A DNA stretch of 41,853 bases from Bifidobacterium avesanii. Its GTDB lineage: Bacteria > Actinomycetota > Actinomycetes > Actinomycetales > Bifidobacteriaceae. The position numbers and the translations under genes are program-made. The stretch lies in the NCBI RefSeq assembly GCF_009299475.1, contig NZ_WBSN01000020.1, positions 1 to 41,853 of the forward strand, written 5' to 3'. This document shows, piece after piece, positions 17,875 to 26,435 of the stretch (the first letter of the stretch is position 1; the number at the start of each line of letters is the position of its first letter). Below the pieces are notes generated by a model. The model did no database searches. It was not told where the DNA came from and worked only from the letters and a program-made list of their open reading frames with translations.

Positions 17875-19335
17875 TCAGGCCTTCTTGTGCTTCTTGCCGT
17901 CGGAGTTGGACTTGGCGGACGCGGCCTTGTCGTCGTCGGAGCCGTAATAGTAGTAGTACTCGTCCTTCTTCTTGTCGCCTTCGGCGAAGTTGAGGGAGAC
18001 GCCGGCGGTTTCGATCTCGAGGGTCTTGAGCTCCTGCGCGGTGGTGCGCAGCTGCTTCTTTTCGGCCACACCGAGGCCCACCACGAGCAGCAGCTCGCCG
18101 CCTTCCTTCACGAACACGGCGGCGTCGTTGGCCACGCGCATGGGGGCCGTGTCGATGATCACGTGGTCGTAGTGGCCAGCCACCTGCGCGATAAGCGACT
18201 TCATGGCACGGGAGTTGAGCATGATGCTCGGGTTCATGGTCTGCTTGCCGGCGGGCAGCACGTGGAAGTTGGGCTTCCAGTAGCGCTGGATGGCGTCCTG
18301 GGCGGAGAGTTTGCCGGTGAGCAGATGGGTCAGGCCCACGCTGCCTTCGATGCCGAGCGCGCTGGCCACGGAGGGGCTGCGCACGTCGGCGTCGATGAGC
18401 AGCACGCTGCTGCCGGTCTCGGCAAACGCGGTGGCGAGGTTCACGCTGGTGGTGGTCTTGCCCTCGTGCTGGCTGGCGGAGGTGACCACGATCACATTGG
18501 ACAGGTTATTCTCCGGCAGGGCGAAGGACAGGTTGGTGCGCAGACGGCGGATCTCCTCCGCCTCCGGGGACGCGGGCTTGGCGATGATCACCGGGGCCTT
18601 GCCGGAGAACGCGTCGCTGTTGGAGAAGGTGCCCAGCACCGGCACGTCGTTCAGGATGGCCTGCACGTCCGAGGACTGGCGCACGCGGCGGTCCAGCAGG
18701 TCCTTGACCACGGCGGCCACGACGCCGAGCACGATGCCGCCCACCAGACCGATGGCGAGGTTCATCTTGGTGTTCGGCGAGCTCGGGCTGGCCGGCACGT
18801 ACGCCTGCTGCACGATCTGCAGGTTCACCGGGGAGACGATCTTCTCACCCTCGTCGCTGTACAGGGTGGTGGTGATCTGCTTCTGCAGGCTGGAGGCCAC
18901 GCTGTTGGCGATGTTCGAGGCGCTCTTGGGATCGGTGTCCTCCACGCTGATCTCCACAAGCATGGTGTCCGTGGGGTTGGAGGCGGTGACCTGCTTGGCC
19001 AGATCATCCACGGTGATGTTGAGGCCCAGATCCGTGATGACCGGCTGCAGCACGGCCTCGGTCTTCACCAGCTCCGGGTAGGTGGCGATCTGCGACTCAA
19101 TGTAATTCGCACCGGAGTTGAAGGCGTTCGCGTTCGTGTCCTGCGCGCTGCTGCCCTTGTACGTGGCCAGCAGCTGGGCGGACGCCGTGTACTGGGGGGT
19201 GCGGGTGAACGTGTAGCCCGCCACTGCGGCGAACACCACCACGAGGGTGACGACCGCGGTGATGACATGCTTTTTGATGGCCCCGAGGACGTCAATGGTG
19301 ATGACGTCGTTCTCGGCGTTTTCGGTGGTAGCCAA
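17875..19335 (-). CDS. Fused chain-length regulator (Wzz) and tyrosine autokinase
   Basis: This 486-residue membrane protein controls EPS chain length and export. The N-terminal Wzz part has a membrane segment (about 24-43), an extracellular domain and a second membrane segment (about 186-205). The cytoplasmic BY-kinase domain has TSASQHEGKTTTS (Walker A, about 284) and LLIDADVRSP (Walker A', about 313). The C-terminus carries a YYYYY cluster (about 459-464), the autophosphorylation tail. In Firmicutes these parts are often separate proteins; in actinobacteria the fusion is common. The start is TTG at 19335, with GGAG seven bases upstream. It is the last gene of a minus-strand group with the DUF4012 and priming genes. 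Confidence 0.92.
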   Translation of the reverse strand: MATTENAENDVITIDVLGAIKKHVITAVVTLVVVFAAVAGYTFTRTPQYTASAQLLATYKGSSAQDTNANAFNSGANYIESQIATYPELVKTEAVLQPVITDLGLNITVDDLAKQVTASNPTDTMLVEISVEDTDPKSASNIANSVASSLQKQITTTLYSDEGEKIVSPVNLQIVQQAYVPASPSSPNTKMNLAIGLVGGIVLGVVAAVVKDLLDRRVRQSSDVQAILNDVPVLGTFSNSDAFSGKAPVIIAKPASPEAEEIRRLRTNLSFALPENNLSNVIVVTSASQHEGKTTTSVNLATAFAETGSSVLLIDADVRSPSVASALGIEGSVGLTHLLTGKLSAQDAIQRYWKPNFHVLPAGKQTMNPSIMLNSRAMKSLIAQVAGHYDHVIIDTAPMRVANDAAVFVKEGGELLLVVGLGVAEKKQLRTTAQELKTLEIETAGVSLNFAEGDKKKDEYYYYYGSDDDKAASAKSNSDGKKHKKA

Positions 19336-19425
19336 AACTTAACTCCATTCCTCATACCCGGGCAGTTAGGGGGAACCTCATCCGCCCCAAGTTCTTTCCT
19401 TAGTCTACCGTCTGTCCCGTGCCTT

Positions 19426-21672
19426 CTAATTCAGCAAGGGGGTTTGACGCAAAACCATCTCATCGTCCGCGGCCACGGTGGGCGACGTGACCACGTGGAT
19501 CGTGGCCTCGAAGGACTCCCCCGGCTGCAGCGTGACGCCTTTGACGCCAACGGTCAGGTCGTTGTGCACGGCGATGCTGTCGTAGTTGCCGTCGCCCACG
19601 CCGGATCCGGCGAACTGCCAGTCCACCAGTCGGCCGCCGGCCGGAGCATACGTGTATGTGACCGTGTCGATCTCGCCGTGGCGGTTTGCACCCTGCTCGT
19701 CGAAGCCGAGCACGTCCTGAGGGATCGTCTTCACCGCATTCGGATCGACCGTGTTCGTGAGCTTGATGTGCACGGTATACTGCTTGGCGCCGGACGGATA
19801 GGTCTGGTCGTACTCGTAGCTCACCTCGCGCTTCAGGTACCAGTCCATCTTGCCCATGGTGCCGTCGTTGAAGTACACGCCGGTGACGGGCTTGCTGGGG
19901 TTGGTGATGAGCGTGCCGGAGATGGCGGTGCCGTCGAGCTGCTGCTGCTCGTCCTCGTGGGCGCTCCACAGGTAGACGTGGCCGTTGGTCACGGAATCCT
20001 GCACGGCCTTGACGAGCCCGGCATTGTTGCCGCCGGCGGACGTGATGAGATGGTTGAAGATGCTCGTGGCGGCGGACGAGAAGAACGCGTCCTGCGCGGC
20101 GCCGGTCAGCTTGGTGACGTAGGTGTCGTGCAGCAAAGCCTGCACGGTGTTCTGCCCGTCGAGCTGCGAGCCGTCGGCCAGGGTGACCGGGCCGGTGGTG
20201 CCGAGCAGGCTTTGCAGGAACACCGGATCGATGCTGATCACGCCGTCCACGGTCTGGTTGTTGAGATTCTTCCACATGGCGGCGGCGATCTCGGCCGCGC
20301 GCGAGAAGTCCGGGGTGAAGTCCGGATCCTGCTGGTAGGTGGCCATCTTCTCGGTGAAGAGCGACTTCTCTTCGGCGGTGAGCTGCACCACGGGGGAACC
20401 GGGCACCGGGGGAACCTGCGCCGGGCTGAACGTGCCCATGGTCAGCTTGCCGCCGTCCACGGTGAGCACGCCCCACGAGCCGAAAATGCCGCCGGTGGCG
20501 CGCAGCTCGGCGTTGTTCTGCGCGATGACCAGATAATTGCGCACTTTGCCGTCGTTCGGCGCGCTGCCGCTGCCCAGATCGAACATGGCGGGCATGAGGT
20601 TGGCCACGCGGGTGCCGAGATCCACGGTGGACGCGAGGTCGGCGAACTTGGCCTTGGCGGAAGCCAACGCGTCCGTGATCTGCGGGATGTTGGTGCCGGA
20701 GACGTTGCCGAACTTCACGTTGGCGTCGGCGATCACCTTGTTGGCGGCAGTGAGGTTGCCGGCCACGGAGGCCATGCTGCCCAGGTCCACGGCGCCGTCG
20801 TGGATGCCGATCTGACTCAGGTTCAAGCCGTCCACGGAACTGGCGAGCTTGGGCAGGGCGTTGTTGCTCACGTCCTCGAGGATGTCCACGGTCTGGCGCA
20901 CGGCCTTCACGTCCGAGCCGTAGTGCGGGATCAGCGTGGCGAGGGCCCACACGGGGCTGCTGGTCTGCCGGTAGGTGGCGTCGATGTGGGCGCTGAACTG
21001 CTCGATGCTGGCCTTGGCCGCGGCGGTGTCTCCGCTCATGACCTGCGACTGGATGCCGGACGCCTGCGCGACGGCGGCCTCCACCTCGTTTTTGGCCTTG
21101 AGCGCGCTGACCGCGAACCAGCCGACGAGCGCGGCGAGCAGCACGACGAACACAAGCACGCCGATGAAGATGCGGCGACGGCGCTTGCGGCGCTTGATGC
21201 GGCGGATGTGCTCGGGGCTCATGCGGCGGCGATGGGAATGATGCTCGGCGGCCGCAGTGTCCGCGGCCAGTATGGCGGGATCGATGTCCGGCTGGACGAT
21301 CGGGGTGGCGTCGTCGATGTGCTCCACGTAGGCGTCCTCACTTGCCGGGCCATCTGCGGGGGCGTTCGCCGCGGTCTCGGGTGCCCCGGACGAAGACGTA
21401 TCGGCGGCGGCCACGGCCACGGGCGCGGCGGGGATGGACGCCGCACCGACAAGCGGCGAAGCGGCAGAAGCATTGCCCGCATTGTCCGTTGCCGGTTCGA
21501 ACGACACCGGGGGCACGGGCGGTACCGGCGCAATCGGCGGCAGGGACGGTACCACGGGCTTGGATGACGCCGAGCGCGCGGACGGCGCGGATTGCGCGGG
21601 CGGAGCGGGCGGCTGCGGCGGGTCGAGCGGAGAGGCGGAACCGGCGTTCGTGGGATCGGTGGGATCGGTCAT
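19426..21672 (-). CDS. DUF4012 domain protein of the EPS locus
   Basis: This 748-residue protein has a Pro/Ala/Ser-rich cytoplasmic N-terminus (about 1-150), a basic stretch (RRIKRRKRRRR), one membrane segment (FIGVLVFVVLLAALVGWF, about 172-190) and a long extracellular part that matches DUF4012: LIPHYGSDVKAVRQ, then YLVIAQNNAELRATGGIFGS and VDGVISIDPVFLQSLLG. The topology and the NxELR-x-TGG motif resemble LytR-CpsA-Psr-related extracellular proteins. It occurs in actinobacterial EPS loci, but its reaction is not established; attachment or processing of the polymer at the cell surface is a guess. It starts 2 bp after the priming transferase gene with GGGAG upstream, so the two are co-expressed. 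Confidence 0.88.
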   Translation of the reverse strand: MTDPTDPTNAGSASPLDPPQPPAPPAQSAPSARSASSKPVVPSLPPIAPVPPVPPVSFEPATDNAGNASAASPLVGAASIPAAPVAVAAADTSSSGAPETAANAPADGPASEDAYVEHIDDATPIVQPDIDPAILAADTAAAEHHSHRRRMSPEHIRRIKRRKRRRRIFIGVLVFVVLLAALVGWFAVSALKAKNEVEAAVAQASGIQSQVMSGDTAAAKASIEQFSAHIDATYRQTSSPVWALATLIPHYGSDVKAVRQTVDILEDVSNNALPKLASSVDGLNLSQIGIHDGAVDLGSMASVAGNLTAANKVIADANVKFGNVSGTNIPQITDALASAKAKFADLASTVDLGTRVANLMPAMFDLGSGSAPNDGKVRNYLVIAQNNAELRATGGIFGSWGVLTVDGGKLTMGTFSPAQVPPVPGSPVVQLTAEEKSLFTEKMATYQQDPDFTPDFSRAAEIAAAMWKNLNNQTVDGVISIDPVFLQSLLGTTGPVTLADGSQLDGQNTVQALLHDTYVTKLTGAAQDAFFSSAATSIFNHLITSAGGNNAGLVKAVQDSVTNGHVYLWSAHEDEQQQLDGTAISGTLITNPSKPVTGVYFNDGTMGKMDWYLKREVSYEYDQTYPSGAKQYTVHIKLTNTVDPNAVKTIPQDVLGFDEQGANRHGEIDTVTYTYAPAGGRLVDWQFAGSGVGDGNYDSIAVHNDLTVGVKGVTLQPGESFEATIHVVTSPTVAADDEMVLRQTPLLN

Positions 21673-21674
21673 TA

Positions 21675-23282
21675 TCAGTAGGCTCCCTTATGGCTCAGCA
21701 CGGCGCCGACGGTACGGAACAGGAAGACGATGTCCCCCAGCACGCTCCAGTTCTGCACGTAGGCCACGTCCAGCGCCTCGCTCTCCTCGGCGGACAGGTC
21801 GGAGCGACCGGACACCTGCCACGGGCCGGTGATGCCGGGCTTGACGAGCATGCGCGTGGCGTACACCTGATTGTAGCGGGCGTACTCCTCCGGCAGCGGC
21901 GGGCGCGGGCCCACGGCGGACATATCCCCCCTGAACACATTGAGGAACTGCGGCAGCTCGTCGATGGAGAAGCGGCGGATGAAATGGCCCACCGGGGTGA
22001 TGCGCGGATCGTTCTTCATCTTGAAGATGAAGCGGTCGGACTGGCCGGTCTCCGCGGCAAGCTTCTTCTTGAGCTCGTCGGCGTTGACCACCATGGAACG
22101 GAACTTGAACATCCTGAACGGCTTGCCACGAAGGCCGATGCGCGTCTGGGTGTAGAACACCGGGCCGCCGTCCGTCGCCTTGATGGCGATGGCCACCGGG
22201 ATGGTGATCCACGCCGAAAGGATGATGGCCAGCGAGGAGATGACAATGTCGAACACGCGCTTGAAGAACGCGTTGAACGGCGTGTACTGGGACAGGCGCT
22301 GCGTGATGATCGTGGTGCCCTGGATGGAGCGCACCTGCAGCTCGTGGTTGCCGGTGTCCGCGGCGGAGGCGAGCATGGCCACTTCCAAGCCGAGGCTCTC
22401 CATGCGCACGGAGAAGGTGTTGTAGTTCTCCGAGTAGCGGGTGATGACATCGCACACCATCACGGTCTGCGCGCCCGCGTCCACGAACCGCTCGGCCAGC
22501 TCGTGGTCCTCGTAGTCGATGACGGGCAGGGAGCTTCCCCAGTTCTTCATCACCTGCGCGTCCAGCTCGTTGAGGCTTTCCGCATCCGTAAGCGGACGGA
22601 TCAGGCCGCTTTCCTCGTGCACGTGGATGGGGCACACGGCCACCGGACGGTAGTTGAGTTGACGGCGCTGGGCCAGAAAATGCAGCATGCGGCCAATGCC
22701 CGTGGGCGAACCGACCAGCACGGTGGCGTACGCATATGCGCCCTTCTGCCGGCTGCCGGTGATCACGCGGCGGGTGATGATGCGCTCCACGGCCGTGAGC
22801 AGCCATGCGCTCACCACGGCCATGGTAAGCGAGACGAGCGTGAGCTCGAATCCGAAGATGAAGTTGAGCGCGCACTGGATCACCCAGCACACCACCATGC
22901 CCTTGATGAGCAGCATGTTGAGCTGGTAGCCGTCGCCCATCACGTGACGGTGGTACACGCCCACCGTGCGCAGCGACCACACCCACAGCGCGGCGCATAT
23001 GAGCAGGTACACGGACACGTCCATGGAGAAGAACAGACGGGATGAATAAAAGGAGTAAGACTCGTCGCGCAGCAGCAGCACGGTCGCGCCGGCGATCACG
23101 TACATGGCGGCGTCCGTGAGTCCGAGGGCCATATTGAGGAACAGTCGCCAGTACTGGACGCTGTTCATCTGATGGGATATCTGACGGCCCAGCGAGCGGC
23201 GTCGGTCATTCCCGCCCCGGGCGGAGCCCTCCGGTTCCCGCACCTGCGCCTCACGCGCTGCCTGGTCGCTCGTCAACGCCAT
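21675..23282 (-). CDS. Polyprenyl-phosphate hexose-1-phosphate transferase (priming glycosyltransferase)
   Basis: This 535-residue enzyme starts EPS synthesis by moving a hexose-1-phosphate, typically galactose or glucose, from its UDP derivative to undecaprenyl phosphate. The N-terminal half has about four or five membrane segments and a CoA-binding-like middle domain. The C-terminal 200 residues are the bacterial sugar transferase domain: FKRVFDIVISSLAIILSAW, the GGPVFYTQTRIGLRGKPF loop, FKFRSM, the DELPQFLNV site and GPRPPLPEEYARY, then KPGITGPWQVSGRS. All core motifs are intact. The gene heads the minus-strand EPS group and is divergent from an MFS exporter. ATG 23282 has GAAGG upstream; an internal ATG at about codon 39 is a less likely alternative. 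Confidence 0.94.
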   Translation of the reverse strand: MALTSDQAAREAQVREPEGSARGGNDRRRSLGRQISHQMNSVQYWRLFLNMALGLTDAAMYVIAGATVLLLRDESYSFYSSRLFFSMDVSVYLLICAALWVWSLRTVGVYHRHVMGDGYQLNMLLIKGMVVCWVIQCALNFIFGFELTLVSLTMAVVSAWLLTAVERIITRRVITGSRQKGAYAYATVLVGSPTGIGRMLHFLAQRRQLNYRPVAVCPIHVHEESGLIRPLTDAESLNELDAQVMKNWGSSLPVIDYEDHELAERFVDAGAQTVMVCDVITRYSENYNTFSVRMESLGLEVAMLASAADTGNHELQVRSIQGTTIITQRLSQYTPFNAFFKRVFDIVISSLAIILSAWITIPVAIAIKATDGGPVFYTQTRIGLRGKPFRMFKFRSMVVNADELKKKLAAETGQSDRFIFKMKNDPRITPVGHFIRRFSIDELPQFLNVFRGDMSAVGPRPPLPEEYARYNQVYATRMLVKPGITGPWQVSGRSDLSAEESEALDVAYVQNWSVLGDIVFLFRTVGAVLSHKGAY

Positions 23283-23505
23283 TGCAGTGTGCCCTTCTTT
23301 ACTACAGTTCTCATCTTCGGCTCTTGCCTCTTCTTATGCACTATACCCCTTGCGGAGCAACCCCATACACCCTATATCACGCAGTTGCCCCCGTATGGTT
23401 ACGCCGCGATTCCATACCGGTTCGAGTTCCGAGAGTTCATCGTGCATTCATCTCCACGGGTGCGGATAGGCTTTCCGCGTACCAAGATTCGAAGGCGATG
23501 ATCGA
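23283..23505. promoter_or_regulatory. Divergent promoter region (priming transferase / MFS exporter)
   Basis: These 223 bp hold no gene. On the minus strand a TATAGT hexamer (complement of 23341-23346) about 60 bp before the priming gene could be a -10 box, but its -35 is weak. An imperfect palindrome (TACCGGTTCG) lies near 23417. No terminator is seen. Confidence 0.35.
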
Positions 23506-25059
23506 ATGGCGAAACGGATGAAGGAACGACAGCGGCTTTCCAGCGACGAATCGTACGTGGACGGGCACCTGACCCGTGCGGCGTTCGTCTCGCTGGCCAT
23601 CCTCACCTTCATCACGTTCGTCGGCAACTTCACGCAGCTGCAGCTGAGCGCCGCACTGCCCACCATCGTGTCCGAGTTCAACATCTCCGTGACCACCGGA
23701 CAGTGGCTCACGTCCATCTTCCAGCTCGTGATGGGCGTGATGGTCCCGCTCACCGCATTCCTCACCCGGCGGTTCTCCACCCGGCAGATCGTCATCGTCT
23801 CCATGACGGTGTTCACGGTCGGATCCGCGCTGGCGTGGATCGGCTCGTCGTTCCTGCTCGTGCTGCTCGGCCGTCTGCTCGAGGCCGTGGGCACCGGCGT
23901 GATGTGGCCCGTGCTGCAGATCACCGTATTCTCCATCTACCCGCTCTCCCGCCGCGGCATGGCCATGGGCACGGTGGGCATGGCCATGAGCGTGGCCCCG
24001 GCGCTCGGCCCCACCATCGGCGGCATGCAGACCGACATGTTCGGATGGCGGTCCATATTCCTCACGCTCACCGTAATCGGCGTGGCATGCCTGATCATGG
24101 CGGCGCTGTGGCTGCGCGACTTCGGCGAGAACGACGCCGACGCGAAGGCCGATTTCTTCTCCGTGGCGCTGTCCGTGTTCGGCTTCGGCGGGCTCATGTT
24201 CGGCTTCACCAACATCGAGGCGTTCCCGGCGTCGCACCCAATGGTGTGGCTGTCGATGCTCGTGGGCGTGGTGGGCATCGTGTGGTTCGTGGCGAGGCAG
24301 GTGCGCGGGGCGCGGCGGTATGAGGCGGCTGGCAGTCTTGACGGTTCTGCCAATTCCAACGTGCAGCCGCCGCTGCTGGACCTCGGCGTGCTCAAGAACC
24401 GCAGCTTCACCACCGGCACCATCTGCGCGGCGCTGAGCTTCTTCGCGTTCAGCTCGATCATGGTGATCATGCCGCTGTACATCCAGGACGACCGCGGCTT
24501 CTCCGCCACCATCAGCGGCCTCGTGATGATGCCCGGCGCGTTCGGCATGTGCATCTCGCAGTACTACGGCGGCAAGCTGCTCGACCGGCTCGGCGCGCGG
24601 CCCGTGGCACTCACCGGCACGATCATCCTGCTGTTCGGCACCATCATGATGAGCCTCATCGGCACGGACACGTGGATCTGGTGGATCTCCATCTGGCAGT
24701 TCGTGCGGCAGATCGGCATGGGCTTCATCATCATGCCCATCACCACATGGTCGCTCAATTGCCTCGAACCGTCGGAGGTCTCGGCCGGCTCCGCGGTCAC
24801 CAATACCGTGCGGCAGATCGCCGGCGCGGTGGGCGCGCCCGTGCTTGTGATCCTCATGGAGACGCTGAGCCGGCTGCGCATGCAGTCCAACGGCGGCGAC
24901 AAGATCCTCGCCTCGATCTTCGGCACCGAGTGGACGCTGCGCGTAAGCGCATTTCTGGTGTTCGTGCAGCTGCTCATCGTGGTGTTCGGCGTGCGCGGCG
25001 ACGGGGCCGGCTCCACCCGCGACGCCGTGGCACGCGCGAAGGCCCGGGCGCGCGCTTAA
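23506..25059 (+). CDS. MFS multidrug exporter, DHA2 (EmrB/QacA-like) family
   Basis: This 517-residue membrane protein would export drugs or other hydrophobic compounds using proton antiport. It has about 14 hydrophobic segments. SAALPTIVSEFNISVTTGQW is the usual DHA2 first-loop motif, LGRLLEAVGTGVMWPVLQ matches motif B, and SVAPALGPTIGGMQTD matches antiporter motif C (GPxxGG). The middle holds a cytoplasmic loop with acidic residues. It is a single gene on its own promoter region and does not appear to belong to the EPS genes, although a role in exporting another envelope compound cannot be excluded. Confidence 0.9.
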   Translation: MAKRMKERQRLSSDESYVDGHLTRAAFVSLAILTFITFVGNFTQLQLSAALPTIVSEFNISVTTGQWLTSIFQLVMGVMVPLTAFLTRRFSTRQIVIVSMTVFTVGSALAWIGSSFLLVLLGRLLEAVGTGVMWPVLQITVFSIYPLSRRGMAMGTVGMAMSVAPALGPTIGGMQTDMFGWRSIFLTLTVIGVACLIMAALWLRDFGENDADAKADFFSVALSVFGFGGLMFGFTNIEAFPASHPMVWLSMLVGVVGIVWFVARQVRGARRYEAAGSLDGSANSNVQPPLLDLGVLKNRSFTTGTICAALSFFAFSSIMVIMPLYIQDDRGFSATISGLVMMPGAFGMCISQYYGGKLLDRLGARPVALTGTIILLFGTIMMSLIGTDTWIWWISIWQFVRQIGMGFIIMPITTWSLNCLEPSEVSAGSAVTNTVRQIAGAVGAPVLVILMETLSRLRMQSNGGDKILASIFGTEWTLRVSAFLVFVQLLIVVFGVRGDGAGSTRDAVARAKARARA

Positions 25060-25078
25060 TAATCTTTTTTAATCTTTT

Positions 25079-25157
25079 TGCCGCAAAAGTTGCATATTCG
25101 AGCGCTTCACGGTGCTGTCAAGGCTTCGGAACGCTCGAATATGCAACTTTTGCGGCA
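25079..25157. repeat. Perfect 26-bp inverted repeat, AAAAGTTGCA family, copy 1
   Basis: Arms 25079-25104 and 25132-25157 are perfectly complementary, with a 27-nt loop. The core is CAAAAGTTGCATATTCG. A T-rich stretch (TCTTTTTTAATCTTTTT) lies just before it. It may terminate the MFS transcript, and it belongs to a family with two more copies nearby. Confidence 0.85.
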
Positions 25158-25281
25158 GGACAGTTGCGTACGTGGATAAACGGGCGAGCGACACGCCCAA
25201 AACACGCAAGCGGGGGGCACGTTCGCGCACAATGCCCGCTTCGGCTTTACCCACCCGCGGACCAGCGCTTAGCGTTTCGAT

Positions 25282-26277
25282 ATGAGGCGGAGCAACAAAC
25301 TGGAACGGGCGCTGGCGGAGGCGGAACGGGCGCAAACGTGCCTGTGGACGCGCGATCGGGCATTGAAGCGCGTCATAGACGGGCGGCTGGCATGCGGGGA
25401 ACTGCTCGCCGTCCGTGACGACCTGTTCGTGCGGCCATCCTACTGGGCATCGCTCACCTACTGGCAGCGCATCATGCACATGCTGCGCGCGGTGGCCGAG
25501 CGGCGCCCCGACTGGCCGCTCTGCCAGATCAGCGCCGCGGCCGTCTGGAGGCTGCACGGCACCTACACGATGCACGACCGCGTGCACGTCGCCGTCGATG
25601 ACCGCACATGCACCCGCAACCGGTCCTACTTCCGATTCCACCATCTCAAGGACGCACGCGCCGAGATCCGGGACGGCATCCTCGTCACGTCGCTCATGCA
25701 GACCGTGTTCGACTGCATCCGCACGCTGCGGTTCCCGCCCGCACTGGCCATCTGCGACGCGGCGATGCGACTATACGGTCTCGCGCGCGACGAATTGGCC
25801 ACGTTCATCGACGAACGCGCAGGGCACAAGGGCGTCGAGCAGGCACGGCTGGTAGCCTCGCATGCCGATCCGAGAAGCGAGAACGGCGGCGAATCCATCG
25901 CGCGGGCGTGGATGCTCATCTGGGGATACGAGCCGCCGGAGCTGCAGTATGAGATCGTCGATCCCGTCAGCCGGCGTCTCTGGCGCACCGACTTCAAATG
26001 GACCCGCCACGACGGCGCGACCATCATCGGGGAGCTGGACGGGCGGGAGAAGTACGTGAATCCGGACATGATCAAGGGCGCGGACGCCATCGACACCATT
26101 CTCGCGGAGAAGGAGCGCGAGGGCGACCTGCGGCTGTTGGGCAACACGGTCTTCGTGCGCTTTACGTTCAACGAGGTCGTCCATGCTCCCGAATTGGTGC
26201 GGCGCAGGCTCGACCTCGCCGGCGTGCCACGGGCCGCGGAACCGCTGCGGCTGCTCCGCCGGCGCCATCGCCGCTGA
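25282..26277 (+). CDS. AbiEi-like protein with C-terminal PD-(D/E)XK-like domain
   Basis: This 331-residue soluble protein resembles the many actinobacterial proteins annotated as AbiEi antitoxin-like or DUF559. The N-terminal 100 residues (GELLAVRDDLFVRPSYWA, then CQISAAAVWRLHGTY) are a winged-helix/AbiEi_4-like region. The C-terminal part has GGESIARAWM, RTDFKW and IIGELDGREKYV, which fit the E-(x)n-D-(x)n-ExD/K layout of Vsr/DUF559 nuclease-like folds. No AbiEii toxin gene is beside it, so it is an orphan. There is no clear ribosome binding site before ATG 25282, and leaderless expression is possible. It lies between two inverted repeats of the same family. Confidence 0.72.
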   Translation: MRRSNKLERALAEAERAQTCLWTRDRALKRVIDGRLACGELLAVRDDLFVRPSYWASLTYWQRIMHMLRAVAERRPDWPLCQISAAAVWRLHGTYTMHDRVHVAVDDRTCTRNRSYFRFHHLKDARAEIRDGILVTSLMQTVFDCIRTLRFPPALAICDAAMRLYGLARDELATFIDERAGHKGVEQARLVASHADPRSENGGESIARAWMLIWGYEPPELQYEIVDPVSRRLWRTDFKWTRHDGATIIGELDGREKYVNPDMIKGADAIDTILAEKEREGDLRLLGNTVFVRFTFNEVVHAPELVRRRLDLAGVPRAAEPLRLLRRRHRR

Positions 26278-26286
26278 TGCCCGCGT

Positions 26287-26355
26287 CAAAAGTTGCACAT
26301 TCGGGCGTAAATGGGCTCCAAATGGGTGCGTACACGCTCGAATATGCAACTTTTG
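26287..26355. repeat. 22-bp inverted repeat, AAAAGTTGCA family, copy 2
   Basis: Arms 26287-26308 and 26334-26355 pair over 22 bp, with two positions that would be G-U in RNA. It begins 9 bp after the stop of the AbiEi-like gene and ends 16 bp before the LacI operator-like palindrome. Confidence 0.8.
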
Positions 26356-26371
26356 GCGAAGAGGTGCGAGG

Positions 26372-26391
26372 CGAACCGGTTCGAGTACAAT
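26372..26391 (+). promoter_or_regulatory. LacI-type operator palindrome and -10 box
   Basis: CGAACCGGTTCG (26372-26383) is a perfect palindrome with a central CG, the form expected for LacI-family operators. TACAAT at 26386-26391 is a good -10 box. The palindrome sits where it would block RNA polymerase, 53 bp before the lacI-type start codon, so autoregulation is likely. The -35 is weak. Confidence 0.55.
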
Positions 26392-26435
26392 GGCGTGCAT
26401 AATCGGACCGTGGATCGGCAAGGGAGGTGGTCGCA

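Noticed and set aside
17887..21567. A plus-strand open frame of over 1200 codons opposite the Wzz/kinase and DUF4012 genes
   Set aside because: It is a His/Gly/Val/Arg-rich shadow of two well-supported minus-strand genes and arises from GC-rich third codon positions.
25282..26277. A type IV AbiE toxin-antitoxin pair
   Set aside because: Only the AbiEi-like gene is present; the next gene is a LacI regulator, not an AbiEii nucleotidyltransferase.
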